From an uncultured Dehalococcoidia bacterium (lineage in GTDB: Bacteria; Chloroflexota; Dehalococcoidia; Dehalococcoidales; UBA1222), in NCBI GenBank assembly GCA_903844845.1, contig CAIMVG010000006.1:1-64000 (forward strand): DNA of 64,000 nt. Direction: 5' to 3'. The position numbers and the translations under genes are program-made. How positions within the stretch are numbered: position 1 is the first letter of the stretch; each line of letters starts with the position of its first letter. The notes below the pieces were generated by a model. It searched no databases and was not told the origin of the DNA. It worked only from the letters and a program-made list of their open reading frames with translations. This document shows positions 42,987-51,540 of the stretch, piece by piece.

Positions 42987-43342
42987 CGTGTCATCCTAAG
43001 CCGGAACCCGGGGTCCATTTTCCCTGGGAGCCTAAGAGTCATTTGTTGTTTGTCGGGTGCCTCCCGATAAAGTTAAGGATGTGGATTGTCTGATCACTCG
43101 AGCCTCGAGTGCAAGAACACCCGAGCCTCGGGTGCGAGAACCTCGGGGAACATCCCAAGGCCTCGGGGAACAACCCGAGGCAAGCCCGACAATGACAGGG
43201 AGTGGAGGATGGGTCATCCCGACCGGCGAGTCGGGATCCAGAATATGTACCCAGACTCTGGATTGTCGGGTCAAGCCCGACAATGACAAGTGGCGGGTAG
43301 GTACCCGCCACTTGTTGAACGCTGAACGCTGACAGCTTTGTG
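42987..43342. repeat. Dispersed repeat cluster with a long R2 nested-hairpin unit
   Basis: The R2 unit at 43081-43197 is an expanded form of the GATTGTCGG...CCGACAATGAC hairpin, filled with CTCGAGCCTCGAG, CCGAGCCTCGG and CCTCGGGGAAC modules. R1 at about 43203-43238, another GATTGTCGGG...CCCGACAATGAC at 43259-43288 and R5 at 43318-43336 follow. No gene. Confidence 0.85.
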
Positions 43343-43642
43343 CTACTTTTTCTTCGCGGCCGTTTTCGCGGCGGCTTTCTTAGGCGCGGGTTTGACGGGG
43401 GCCTTGGCCGCGGCCTTCTTCTTGGGTTTCATGGGCTCGTCGCAGCATATAAGCACGCGCTCTTCTGCGTAGCCTGTCACTTCATCGATGACCACCGAAA
43501 GACCGCAAACGTAGCATTCGAGCTTATCGCCCTTTGCGATTTTGGATGCCGCGGCTTTCTTGGCGGGGGCCGCTTTTTTAACGGGTGCTGCCTTGCCTTT
43601 GGCGGCGGCTTTCTTCACGGGTGCTGCAGGTTTTGTCACCAT
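43343..43642 (-). CDS. Histone H1-like protein with a central Cys domain
   Basis: A 99-residue protein in three parts: a Lys/Ala/Pro-rich N-terminal arm (VKKAAAKGKAAPVKKAAPAKK), a central ~35-residue segment CYVCGLSVVIDE...VLICCDEPM with a CxxC and a CC, and a Lys/Ala/Pro-rich C-terminal arm. The arms resemble H1-like nucleoid proteins and suggest DNA or RNA binding; the centre looks like a small metal site. The family is not known to me. A GGAGG site precedes the ATG and a promoter-like element lies 46 bases upstream. Confidence 0.8.
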   Translation of the reverse strand: MVTKPAAPVKKAAAKGKAAPVKKAAPAKKAAASKIAKGDKLECYVCGLSVVIDEVTGYAEERVLICCDEPMKPKKKAAAKAPVKPAPKKAAAKTAAKKK

Positions 43643-43687
43643 TTCTTAACCTCCGATAAAGAATACTGCCTTATGTTAAGGCGTGGT

Positions 43688-43733
43688 CTATAAAATAATC
43701 ATAAAATGCGGGGCATAATAGTTAAAAAGTTAT
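43688..43733 (-). promoter_or_regulatory. Conserved promoter-like element, copy 2
   Basis: Minus strand: TTAACT, 16 bases including GCCCCGC, then TATGAT. Matches the element at 41917-41958 closely. Confidence 0.5.
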
Positions 43734-43954
43734 CAAGTATTCAGGAAAACAGCGTTCGGCTGTCAGCTTTCAGCTTTCAGCAATCAGCTAGGAGGCGAGG
43801 ATCGGATGGTGTCATCCCGGGCCGAGACCCGGGATCCAGGATATGGTACCCAGACTCTGGATTGTCGGAGCCAGTCCGATCCGCCTGGGCGGAACAACCA
43901 CACCTTATTCTGGATCCCCGAGTCACAGCTCGGGGATGACATTGTTAAATGCCA
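43734..43954. repeat. Dispersed repeats (R5, R1 and related hairpins)
   Basis: R5 block at 43751-43790, R1 hairpin at 43811-43839, GATTGTCGGAGC...GATCCGCC near 43860 and CCCCGAGTCACAGCTCGGGG near 43916. No gene. Confidence 0.85.
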
Positions 43955-44215
43955 TTATTTACGATACACATCCCTGCGGTTGCCGACCCTCACTATCCAC
44001 ACTGTCAGATTGAAGTCTTGAATGGAATAAACGATACGGTACATCCCCTGGCGCACGCGATATCTTTCTTGTCCCGGCAGCTTTTCGCATCCCGGAGGGC
44101 GAGGGTTGATCGCCAGTGGATCTATCTGCCGCAAGATCCTGATGACATCTTTTTTGGGGAAGGCCCGTAAATCTTTTTCTACCGAAGCCTTGAAGAAAAC
44201 TTTATATGCGGCCAT
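43955..44215 (-). CDS. RelE/ParE-type toxin
   Basis: A toxin of 86 aa of the RelE superfamily, which cleaves mRNA on the ribosome or inhibits gyrase. YKVFFKASVEKDLRAFPKKD at the start, GCEKLPGQERYRVRQGMYRIVYSI near residue 40 and VWIVRVGNRRDVY at the end fit the family; the RYRVRQGMYRIVY block favours an mRNA interferase. It overlaps its antitoxin gene by 14 bases. Confidence 0.9.
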   Translation of the reverse strand: MAAYKVFFKASVEKDLRAFPKKDVIRILRQIDPLAINPRPPGCEKLPGQERYRVRQGMYRIVYSIQDFNLTVWIVRVGNRRDVYRK

Positions 44216-44435
44216 CGAGCTTTAACTTTTTGACCATTTCTTCGTAACCGATCAAAGGCTCTGCGGTCCTCTCATCGAAAGCAGCCAGGTCTTCGGCATC
44301 TTCGCTTAGGGACACTTTAACGGCGTCGTTTATCATCTCAGATATGGATTTGGAAGTCTCGACTGATTTCATCCGCAGGGCTTTGTGCAAGTCCTGGTCC
44401 ATATATATCGTGGTCCTTTTTGTTTGATTGGCCAT
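44202..44435 (-). CDS. Ribbon-helix-helix antitoxin
   Basis: A 77-aa antitoxin. The N-terminal TKRTTIYMDQDLHKALRMKSVETSKSISEMIN is a CopG-like ribbon-helix-helix DNA-binding domain; the acidic C-terminal tail (SEDAEDLAAFDERTAEP) should wrap the toxin. Starts upstream of and overlaps the RelE-like gene. Likely autorepresses the pair. Confidence 0.9.
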   Translation of the reverse strand: MANQTKRTTIYMDQDLHKALRMKSVETSKSISEMINDAVKVSLSEDAEDLAAFDERTAEPLIGYEEMVKKLKLDGRI

Positions 44436-44939
44436 CGTTACCCCCCTTGATTAACCGCCATCAAAACATTATAGCGTTACAACGTCATAACGTCTATACA
44501 GAGGCCCGGTGTCACCAGTTATTGCTTGTTTGTCGGGCCGATAAAGTTAAGGAAATGGATTGTCGGATCACTCGAGCCTCGAGTGCAAGAACACCCGAGC
44601 CTCGGGTGCGAGAACCTCGGGGAACATCCCAAGGCCTCGGGGAACAACCCGGGCAAGTCCGACAATGACACGAGAGGGGTGGAGGTGTCGGAATTCCCGT
44701 ACCAAACCCCTACTCACCCCTGTCATCCCGGGCCGTGACCCGGGATCCATTTACCCGAAGGCGAGGGGTATTTATTGGTTGTTTGTCGCCCCGACAAAGT
44801 TAAGGAAATGGATTGTCGGATCACTCGAGCCTCGAGTGCAAGAACCTCGGGGAACAACCCGAGGCGAGTCCGACAATGACAGGAGAACGACAGCTGACCG
44901 CTGAAAGCTGACAGCCGGTTTATGCTACAATTTTATTCG
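44436..44939. repeat. Dispersed repeat cluster with two R2 units
   Basis: R2 units lie at 44557-44670 (long) and 44816-44882 (short, missing the middle modules). An R1 hairpin is at 44721-44749 and an R5 block at 44889-44917. The flippase promoter is at the right edge: TATGC then TACAAT (44926-44931). Confidence 0.88.
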
Positions 44940-46376
44940 ATGTCCAATGTCCGGCGGGTAGCCAAAAACTTCGTCGCGCTCACTATCTCCCAGCTTGTGG
45001 CGATGGGCCTTGCGCTGGTGCTGGTCATCCTTATCACGCGCTACCTGGGCAGCGACAGCTACGGAAAGCTGGGAGTGGGGATGGCGGTAGGTGCCATCCT
45101 GACCATATTCGCACCGCTCGGCCTCGACCAGCTCATGATACGCGAGGTGGCCCGTGACAAGGCCACCGCCGCCAAATACCTCGGCAATGTCCTGGTCCTT
45201 GAAAGCCTGCTTTCCGTCCCGTGTTTCGGGCTTATCGCCCTCGCGGCCCGCATCATGCGCCTGCCGCCCGAATCCGCCTCCATCCTCTACATCGCCGGGG
45301 GATATTACATCCTCGTCAGCCTCGGCGGCGATATCAAAAACATCTTCCAGGCCTACGAGAAGATGGAGTACATCGCCATTCTCGGGACTATCCGCAGCGT
45401 CGTGACGGTCGCTATCGGCACCGCCGTCCTACTGCTGGGGTACGGGATAGTGGCCGTTACGTGGGCATATTTCGCGGCGGCCGCCCTCGACCTGTTCCTG
45501 ACCCTGATGGTGAGCATGAAACGCTTCGTGCGCCCCAGGCTCGAGATCGACTTCGTCTTCTGGAAGCAGAAGCTGACACTGGCCCTGCCTTTCGCCATAC
45601 TGGCTTTCATCACCGCCACCTATGCGCAGGTAGATGTCGTCATACTGCGGGCATTCCAGAGCGACGACGCGGTCGGCTGGTACAGGGCCGCGACTGCCCT
45701 GGCCTACAACTTCGGGTTCATCCCGTCGATGCTCGCTTCGACCATATTCCCGATGATGTCCCGCTTCCACGTTTCCTCGAAGGAGTCCCTGAAGTTCACG
45801 GTCCAGAGAGCTTCCAAATACCTGATGGTGCTGGGGTTCCCCCTGGCGACGGGGATCGCCATGTTGGCCGGGCCGATAATTACCCTTTTCTATGGAGCGG
45901 TTTTCAGCCCTGCCGTGCCGGCACTGCGCATCCTGGCTGTCTACATCCCGTTCAGTTTTCTGAACTCGGTGCTGGGGATAATGCTGTTCTCGATGGACAA
46001 ACAGCGCCTGCGCCTTTATATCTACCTGGCGAGCACAGGGGCCCGCATCCTGCTGAACCTGTTCTTCATCTGGAAGCTGAGCCTTACGGGGGCGGCTATC
46101 GCCATCGCGGGCAGCGAGGCATTGCTCTTCGGTCTGAATTACTATTTCGGTCTGAAGCACGCGCCTGGGCTGAAGCTGTTCAACCTGGCGCTCAAGCCGC
46201 TCGCCGCGAGTGCGGGCATGGCAGCCATCATATTCGTCATTAAAGGGCAGGAGATAGTGGTCGTCATCATCGCTGCGGTGATAGCCTATTTTGCCCTCTT
46301 TTTGGCCCTCGGGGGCTTTGACCACGACGACCGGTCCATGATCAAGGACATCTGGCGGGGCGTAAGCGGAAAGTAG
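44940..46376 (+). CDS. Polysaccharide/lipid flippase (MATE-like, oligosaccharide flippase family)
   Basis: Integral membrane protein of 478 aa with about 12-14 hydrophobic segments, of the Wzx/RfbX-type flippases that move lipid-linked glycans across the membrane. The N-terminus (VRRVAKNFVALTISQLV) and ARYLGSDSYGKLGVGMA-like block near residue 35 are typical. ATG 44940 sits 8 bases after a TACAAT -10 box with TG extension, so I prefer it over an ATG at 44922 and predict a leaderless transcript. No glycosyltransferase gene is adjacent. Confidence 0.88.
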   Translation: MSNVRRVAKNFVALTISQLVAMGLALVLVILITRYLGSDSYGKLGVGMAVGAILTIFAPLGLDQLMIREVARDKATAAKYLGNVLVLESLLSVPCFGLIALAARIMRLPPESASILYIAGGYYILVSLGGDIKNIFQAYEKMEYIAILGTIRSVVTVAIGTAVLLLGYGIVAVTWAYFAAAALDLFLTLMVSMKRFVRPRLEIDFVFWKQKLTLALPFAILAFITATYAQVDVVILRAFQSDDAVGWYRAATALAYNFGFIPSMLASTIFPMMSRFHVSSKESLKFTVQRASKYLMVLGFPLATGIAMLAGPIITLFYGAVFSPAVPALRILAVYIPFSFLNSVLGIMLFSMDKQRLRLYIYLASTGARILLNLFFIWKLSLTGAAIAIAGSEALLFGLNYYFGLKHAPGLKLFNLALKPLAASAGMAAIIFVIKGQEIVVVIIAAVIAYFALFLALGGFDHDDRSMIKDIWRGVSGK

Positions 46377-46529
46377 CAAATCCCCAGTTTGTCCCCCAGT
46401 TGTCATTGCCGAGCGTCGAGCCTCGGCAATCCAGAGTACACTTAAGTCGCATCTTATCAGCCTCATTCCCTCCATTTTCATTCCCCTTTTTGCGACCATT
46501 GCCGACTATTCCCTACCAACGAAACTTTG
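46377..46529. repeat. Short repeat-bearing intergenic region
   Basis: TCATTGCCGAGCG...CTCGGCAATCC at 46401-46432 is a hairpin of the same dispersed type. No gene. Confidence 0.7.
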
Positions 46530-47063
46530 TCACCGCAGGTGCCTGAGCTCCGTGTTTACATCATCCATGTCGAATTCATTCGGGTCAAAGTAGCCGCCGA
46601 TCCATTCCAGCTTTTCCTCATGTTCTTCGTGGTCCGGGTCCGACATGATCACCAGGAAATCGTAGTATCCCGGTATGCTGCCGCAGTCTTCAGGAGGAGC
46701 GGCGCGGGCGCCCGCGATACAACGGGCCCTGGTCGCTTCGCTCTCGATCTGTTTTTTTAAGGTGATTATGTGTACCCAGCTATCGCCCATGTCGTACTCG
46801 TACCTGAAGGATTTTCTCCCCCCGCCGAATATCTCCTCCAGTGTGATCTTGGACTCGTCAAGAACCCTGGCGTCAAATTCCGGACTCAGCTCGCTGTATT
46901 CCTTGCCTGCTATTCTGAACATATGCAGGTGAGCATCTGACCAGCCGAAGGCTATCTGTATTATTTCATGCAGGCGTTTGAGAGTGGAATGGGACGGTAC
47001 CTGGATGCGGCGCCAGATATGCGGCTCTATCCCGTCAAGTTCTACCCTGAGTTCGTACAACAT
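46530..47063 (-). CDS. Plasmid pRiA4b ORF-3-like protein
   Basis: A 177-aa protein of the family named after pRiA4b ORF-3: YELRVELDGIEPHIWRRIQVPSHSTL, then HEIIQIAFGWSDAHLHMF near residue 35 and FRYEYDMGDSWVHII near 90. Function unknown; members occur on plasmids, with transposons and in defence-like neighbourhoods. ATG 47063 has GGAGG upstream; ATG 47096 is an alternative and longer frames translate dispersed repeats. C-terminal part ends FDPNEFDMDDVNTELR. Confidence 0.87.
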   Translation of the reverse strand: MLYELRVELDGIEPHIWRRIQVPSHSTLKRLHEIIQIAFGWSDAHLHMFRIAGKEYSELSPEFDARVLDESKITLEEIFGGGRKSFRYEYDMGDSWVHIITLKKQIESEATRARCIAGARAAPPEDCGSIPGYYDFLVIMSDPDHEEHEEKLEWIGGYFDPNEFDMDDVNTELRHLR

Positions 47064-47546
47064 CTGCCGGCCTCCCAGCCTCAAATTACCTGCCATTCTA
47101 CAACGGCGAGCCGCCGGTGTCATTGCCGAGCGCCGAGCCTCGGCAATCCAGGATGAATCTGCGACGCGGGGATCAATAAATCCCCCCTTTCCCAACGAGA
47201 GTGGATCCTGGATCCCTCGAGCCTCGAGGACAAGAACCTCGGGGAACAGCCCGAGGCCCGGCTCGCGGGCCGGGATGACCCCACATCCCTCCTCTATCAT
47301 TATCGGACTTTGCTTAGACCATCCACTTCCACCATCATTAGATCTGATAGCTGAAGGCTGACAGCTGATCGCTTGCTTCATTATGTCAATCATTTTGTCT
47401 TTTCCAGGGAAACGAATCGGTCCCGCAGGCACTAAGTCATTCGTCGATTCGTTTTTCGTTGTGATAGAACGAATACCTTTTAAAAGCAGGACTGTGATTT
47501 AACCAGAGTATTCTAAGGCCCCCCCGGCGTCCCCGTACGATTCATG
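47064..47546. repeat. Repeat-bearing intergenic region
   Basis: CATTGCCGAGCGCC...CTCGGCAATCC at about 47119-47150, partial R2 modules (CCTCGAGGACAAGAACCTCGGGG, split over 47218-47262) and an R5 block at 47344-47371. The right part (47400-47546) has no recognised structure. Confidence 0.75.
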
Positions 47547-47948
47547 TTATGAAGATCTGAATCTTCGAATAAGGTCGGAAGCACTTTCCCTTTTGTCCGC
47601 CATCCTCATTCGGCTGAGTTCTTCTTGCCCCTCCCTATAGTTCCGAAGACGTTTCTCCTCCTCGGCTTTTTCCTTCAACTCCATATCGACGATGAGCATC
47701 TTGGTGAGCAAGGAGAGGGCCATCAAAAGAGCAGGGAAGTTCTCGTTGGGGCTGTTGGCTATCGCCAGGATTTTCAGGCGCAGGAGGGCTATTTCCTGAT
47801 CGAGGGCCTGAACGCCGTGGGCCGCCTCAAGAGCGTTTGCCTGCTCCATTGTGAGTTCCCTCGAATAAAATCCATGTGACCGTGCATTCCTATTGCCGGG
47901 TTGGGCACCGCGTTTTTTCTTCTCTAATTCTATGTCTACTGCGCTCAT
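47547..47948 (-). CDS. Hypothetical protein with a phage/mobile-element type N-terminus
   Basis: A 133-residue protein. The N-terminal RGAQPGNRNARSHGFYSRE is the pattern shared by small phage-related and transposon-associated proteins of unknown function; the rest is helical and charged (ELKEKAEEEKRLRNYREGQEELSRMR), likely a coiled coil. It borders the restriction island. I do not assign a function. Confidence 0.7.
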   Translation of the reverse strand: MSAVDIELEKKKRGAQPGNRNARSHGFYSRELTMEQANALEAAHGVQALDQEIALLRLKILAIANSPNENFPALLMALSLLTKMLIVDMELKEKAEEEKRLRNYREGQEELSRMRMADKRESASDLIRRFRSS

Positions 47949-48103
47949 AATCTAATAGTAGCACAAATGTTCTGACAACACGAACATTATTGAGTGAATT
48001 AGAATGGCGACGCAAAATTACCAAGTTTTTACCAAAATTAAAGGGATTTGATTTATTTGTAATATTCACTGAAAAATACATTGAAATTAGAGATTACAAG
48101 TGC

Positions 48104-48132
48104 TTGAATATTGTGTCATTATCACCTATAAT
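48104..48132 (+). promoter_or_regulatory. Promoter of the DNA methyltransferase gene
   Basis: TTGAAT (48104-48109), 17-base spacer, TATAAT (48127-48132); about 85 bases of leader to the ATG. Confidence 0.7.
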
Positions 48133-48217
48133 AGCTCAGATGTTCTATTAGGATTCTGGAAAGTAAAAAAAGTGTTCCACCCCCGGAAATACCAATTTTA
48201 AAAAGTTGATATAAAGC

Positions 48218-49567
48218 ATGACTACAGCGAAATCGCATAAAAAAGCAACTCAAATTGCATTCATAGATTTATTTGCAGGATTGGGCGGAACAAGGATTGG
48301 CCTCGAAAGGGCCATTCAAAAAGCGGGTTTAAAGAGCAAATGCGTTTTCACTTCAGAAATAAAACCTCATGCTATCTCCGCGTACAAGAAAAACTTTAAT
48401 AATGAAGATGTTCATGGAGACATTACTATTATCGACGAATCTGAAATACCTAATTTCGATATTTTAATGGCCGGTTTCCCTTGTCAACCTTTTAGTTCTG
48501 CTGGTTCGCGCAAGGGATTTCTTGATACACGAGGGACTTTATTTTTTGATATTGAGAGAATTCTTGCTGCAAAAAAACCGACGGCATTTCTTTTAGAAAA
48601 TGTCGAAGGGCTTAAAACTCATGACCGAATTGACACAACAAAACCGATTGGTAGAACCCTTGAAACGATTCTTGCTCGGTTACAGAATCTTGGATATAAA
48701 GTTACCTGGAAGATCCTTGACGCGAGCTTATATGGTGTTCCTCAAAAGAGGAAACGTATTTATATCGTAGGTACTAAGGATTCAGTTGTCGATCTTGATA
48801 ATCTCCCGGAAAAACCTTCTAAATTTGGGGATGTATTAGAGAAGGATGTCAATCGAGATAAATACCTTGAAACTAGATTTACTAAACAATTATTGGCTCA
48901 TTACAGTCTGGCTGAATTAAAAGGTAAACAAATCAAGGATAAAAGAGGTGGCGATAATAATATCCACAGCTGGGATATTGAGATCAAGGGGAAGGTAAGC
49001 ATAGAGCAAAAAGAACTATTAGAAGAAATCTTAAAACAAAGGCGTAGGAAATCATGGGTTTCAGGCAAAGGTTTCGGTTGGTCGGATGGTATGCCTCTTA
49101 CGTTAGCTGAAATCAAAACATTTTATCAAAAACCACAAACGATTTTTAAGTATGATCCAAATTACGACGAGCACAAATATAACGATGAACTAAAAATGAT
49201 GCTTGATGATCTAGTGACCAAGGGTTATATGGTAAAAGAGAAACCTAAAAAAGCCCCAGATTCTTATGAACAGGGTTACAATATTGTGGCTGGTAAATTA
49301 AGCTTTGAAATTAGCCACATTTTAGATCCTGAGAAACCCACTCCAACTTTGGTAGCTACTGACGTTACCCGGTTGGCCGTCGTAGATGAAATTGGTTTGA
49401 GGCGATTGGAGGTTAAAGAAGGTTTGAAATTATTTGGGTTTCCTGAAGACTATCAATTAAATGATGTAATAAATTATGGCGAAGCCTTTGATTTACTCGG
49501 GAATTCAGTCAGTGTTGGGGTAATTGAATTGGTAGCTTCAAGATTAATTAAAGCGATGAACCAGTAG
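48218..49567 (+). CDS. DNA (cytosine-5) methyltransferase, type II
   Basis: C5-cytosine methylase of 449 aa. DLFAGLGGTRIG near residue 18 binds S-adenosylmethionine, GFPCQPFSSAG near 90 holds the catalytic cysteine, ENVEGL near 128 and the C-terminal GNSVSVGVIELVA complete the family motifs. The target-recognition part lies between ~200 and 370. Together with the downstream nuclease of NgoBV type it probably methylates GGNNCC; that is inference. AT-rich codon use sets it apart from neighbours, a sign of transfer. Its last 20 bases overlap the convergent endonuclease gene. Confidence 0.94.
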   Translation: MTTAKSHKKATQIAFIDLFAGLGGTRIGLERAIQKAGLKSKCVFTSEIKPHAISAYKKNFNNEDVHGDITIIDESEIPNFDILMAGFPCQPFSSAGSRKGFLDTRGTLFFDIERILAAKKPTAFLLENVEGLKTHDRIDTTKPIGRTLETILARLQNLGYKVTWKILDASLYGVPQKRKRIYIVGTKDSVVDLDNLPEKPSKFGDVLEKDVNRDKYLETRFTKQLLAHYSLAELKGKQIKDKRGGDNNIHSWDIEIKGKVSIEQKELLEEILKQRRRKSWVSGKGFGWSDGMPLTLAEIKTFYQKPQTIFKYDPNYDEHKYNDELKMMLDDLVTKGYMVKEKPKKAPDSYEQGYNIVAGKLSFEISHILDPEKPTPTLVATDVTRLAVVDEIGLRRLEVKEGLKLFGFPEDYQLNDVINYGEAFDLLGNSVSVGVIELVASRLIKAMNQ

Positions 49568-50222
49568 TTGAGTGATATGACCGTTTTACGGTTTCCTCCC
49601 ACTCATTTGCAGTTGCAGGATCACCATTATATTTCGCCAGGGTATCCTTGATTCCTGTCACGAAACAATGTCTGTCTTGAAACGGCTGAAAACCCCTTGA
49701 GTTGGTTTTAAAGTTATATGGCCGTATATTTACGATTTTTCCCTGCTTGACTTGCGTTCTTATTGGATATTTAGCGCTCGGACATGAAATTTCCCAGATT
49801 TTTTTTAGCCAAATCCCTTTTATTTGCACTTTACCATGGCTTAATAGATAACCCATTATTAGATAATCGGCATCCAAGCGATGAGCCTTTTCCTTAAGAT
49901 CCCTAGTATATGCATCAAAATTCGCAATATCAAAATTGGGCGGTTCTGTGAAATCAAAAGATTTTACTTCAAGCCAATCCCGGTTATCACTGTCTCCTAA
50001 ATAATAATCTGGAGGCATTTGGGGGTTTGTATTGTTTCGGTGATAGATTCCATTTTGATCCATCCATGTACCTAGCCACTCTTGGAGTAGACTCCCGATC
50101 GAGTCTTTACCAGATATGTCCACGTTGATATTTAAGAGGGAAAAGCTTATTTTCCCTTCAGCATCAATAATCCCATCTTGTTTTAGCCTATCAAACAATG
50201 CAAAAGCCTTTTCACCGTACAT
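49548..50222 (-). CDS. Type II restriction endonuclease, NgoBV/NlaIV-like
   Basis: Predicted partner endonuclease of 224 aa. The core YHRNNTNPQMPPDYYLGDSDNRDWLEVKSFDFTEPPNFDIAN near residue 80-120 contains the PD-...-ExK type catalytic pattern (PPDYYL ... LEVKS). The resemblance to NgoBV/NlaIV is from memory of this block and suggests GGNNCC. It is convergent with the methylase and overlaps it by 20 bases, so methylase and nuclease transcripts oppose each other at their ends. Confidence 0.8.
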   Translation of the reverse strand: MYGEKAFALFDRLKQDGIIDAEGKISFSLLNINVDISGKDSIGSLLQEWLGTWMDQNGIYHRNNTNPQMPPDYYLGDSDNRDWLEVKSFDFTEPPNFDIANFDAYTRDLKEKAHRLDADYLIMGYLLSHGKVQIKGIWLKKIWEISCPSAKYPIRTQVKQGKIVNIRPYNFKTNSRGFQPFQDRHCFVTGIKDTLAKYNGDPATANEWEETVKRSYHSTTGSSL

Positions 50223-50255
50223 TGATGGCTCCTCGATATTAAATTAGGTAAGTAT

Positions 50256-50264
50256 TGCTATAAT
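50256..50264 (+). promoter_or_regulatory. Extended -10 promoter of vsr
   Basis: TGC then TATAAT (50259-50264), the same form as at uvrD and ileS. Confidence 0.6.
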
Positions 50265-50313
50265 AATGCTAAATAAATAACTATCAAAATAATTCATTAT
50301 TGCCGATTATCAC

Positions 50314-50772
50314 ATGGCTATGATGGAAATGCAAGACAAGATACACACTTTGAAATTCAAAGAAAGCCTTGGTTTCAGAACTACTGAGCAAAGATCTAAG
50401 CTCATGAGAAAAATCCGAAGCCGGGCGACAAAGCCAGAGATAGTATTGAGAAAGGCGTTGTGGCATGCTGGTATACGGTATCGCGTCAATTTTGGAAAAG
50501 TGCCTGGTATCCCCGATATAGTGATTACCAAATCTAGGGTTGCTATTTTCGTAGATGGTGAATTTTGGCATGGAAGAGAGTGGAATTCAAAGAAAACGAA
50601 GATTAAATCAAATCGTGACTATTGGATTCCAAAAATTGAAAGAAATATTCAACGTGATTACGAAATTAACGTTATTCTTGAGTCTTCCGGTTGGAAAGTA
50701 ATGAGATTTTGGGCTAATGAAGTAGAAAACGATTTGCCACGTTGCCTATCGGATATTAAATTGAAACTATAA
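50314..50772 (+). CDS. vsr: Very-short-patch repair endonuclease (Vsr)
   Basis: Nicks next to T:G mismatches that arise when 5-methylcytosine deaminates, so it fits beside a C5 methylase. RSKLMRKIRSRATKPEIVLRKALWHAGIRYRVNFGKVPGIPDIV near residues 30-75, VAIFVDGEFWHGREW near 85 with the FWHG catalytic box, and NIQRDYEINVILESSGWKVMRFW near 115 match the family. The cysteines that follow the FWHG box in many Vsr proteins are absent here. Length 152 aa is normal. Confidence 0.88.
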   Translation: MAMMEMQDKIHTLKFKESLGFRTTEQRSKLMRKIRSRATKPEIVLRKALWHAGIRYRVNFGKVPGIPDIVITKSRVAIFVDGEFWHGREWNSKKTKIKSNRDYWIPKIERNIQRDYEINVILESSGWKVMRFWANEVENDLPRCLSDIKLKL

Positions 50773-51163
50773 ATTACTAATAATTAGAAAACCCATAAAC
50801 GAAAAGCATCGCTCCAAGTCGTGTAGGTATTGCAGACTCCCGAAAAGATTGTTAAACCGGTATAGCCAACAAATGAAGTTGCCGGGTATTGCATCCGAAG
50901 TCATGCTGAGACCAGAATGAAACCGATGATTCCGTATTTCCGCATTTGCGATGCGGTTTGGAAAAAGAATGCTGAGAGTGACACACACGAGGAACGGAAC
51001 ACCGTCATATCTGCGGGAAACCTAATAAGTCCAACTAGTTAAACCGGCTTGTTATGATTGCTTTAAAGCAAATAAAGACAAACTTGAATTTCCTCTTGCG
51101 TCTAAATAGCCGCTATCAATCGGACAAACAACAAAAGCCCGAGGGGTTGAAATCGATCCCGGC
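50773..51163. other. Stretch without a supported gene
   Basis: AT-rich near vsr, no gene recognised. Short frames on both strands show no motif. Confidence 0.5.
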
Positions 51164-51448
51164 TTATGAGTCCGGACAAATAAAAATCGGCGCGTGGGAG
51201 AAAAATCCCGCGCGCCGTTTTTCGATAATGACGGTTCCACACCGCCGGCAGGAGGTTAACCCCCCGCAGTTTTTCTTCGCAATGCTTGGCATATTTCCGG
51301 TAGGCTCTACCGCCATCTTTGGCCGGGACGCCTGCTGCGGCTGCCGCATCTTGCGGCAACATCGATTCACAGGCAGCGCCGGGATACCGGGTATGTCCGC
51401 TAGAATAATCCGCCAGGGCGGACTATTCGGCGAAGAGTTCCATGACAT
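51164..51448 (-). pseudogene. Possible decayed relative of the gene at 43343
   Basis: The frame from ATG 51448 ends CRRCGTVIIEKRRAGFFSH...IFICPDS, which lines up with CYVCGLSVVIDEVTGYAEERVLICCDEPM of the H1-like protein. A Lys/Ala-rich stretch (QDAAAAAGVPAKDGGRAYRKYAKHC) occurs in another frame just before it, as if the arm had been frameshifted. A related promoter-like element lies 50 bases upstream. However, the 3' part coincides with a strong hairpin (51187-51225), so the likeness could be chance. Confidence 0.35.
51187..51225. terminator. Strong hairpin with flanking T and A runs
   Basis: ATCGGCGCGTGGGA and TCCCGCGCGCCGTTTTT pair almost fully across a GAAAAA loop; it could terminate in either direction. 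Confidence 0.75.
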
Positions 51449-51496
51449 CGATTAAACTAATCTCACCCTATACAAAATCGTAAACCCCGGGGCATA

Positions 51497-51540
51497 AAAT
51501 AGTCATAAAATCGGGGGCGAAAAAGTTGAAAAATTGTAAA
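51497..51540 (-). promoter_or_regulatory. Conserved promoter-like element, diverged copy 3
   Basis: Minus strand: TCAACT, a spacer with GCCCCCG, then TATGAC. Less exact than the copies at 41917 and 43688. Confidence 0.35.

Noticed and set aside
43081-44882. CRISPR-like regular repeats
   Set aside because: The repeated parts are hairpins of unequal length with no constant spacer size, and no cas gene is nearby. They are dispersed R2/R1 elements.
51054-51455. Plus-strand 133-residue frame
   Set aside because: It shows no motif, crosses a strong hairpin, and lies opposite the more protein-like minus frame.
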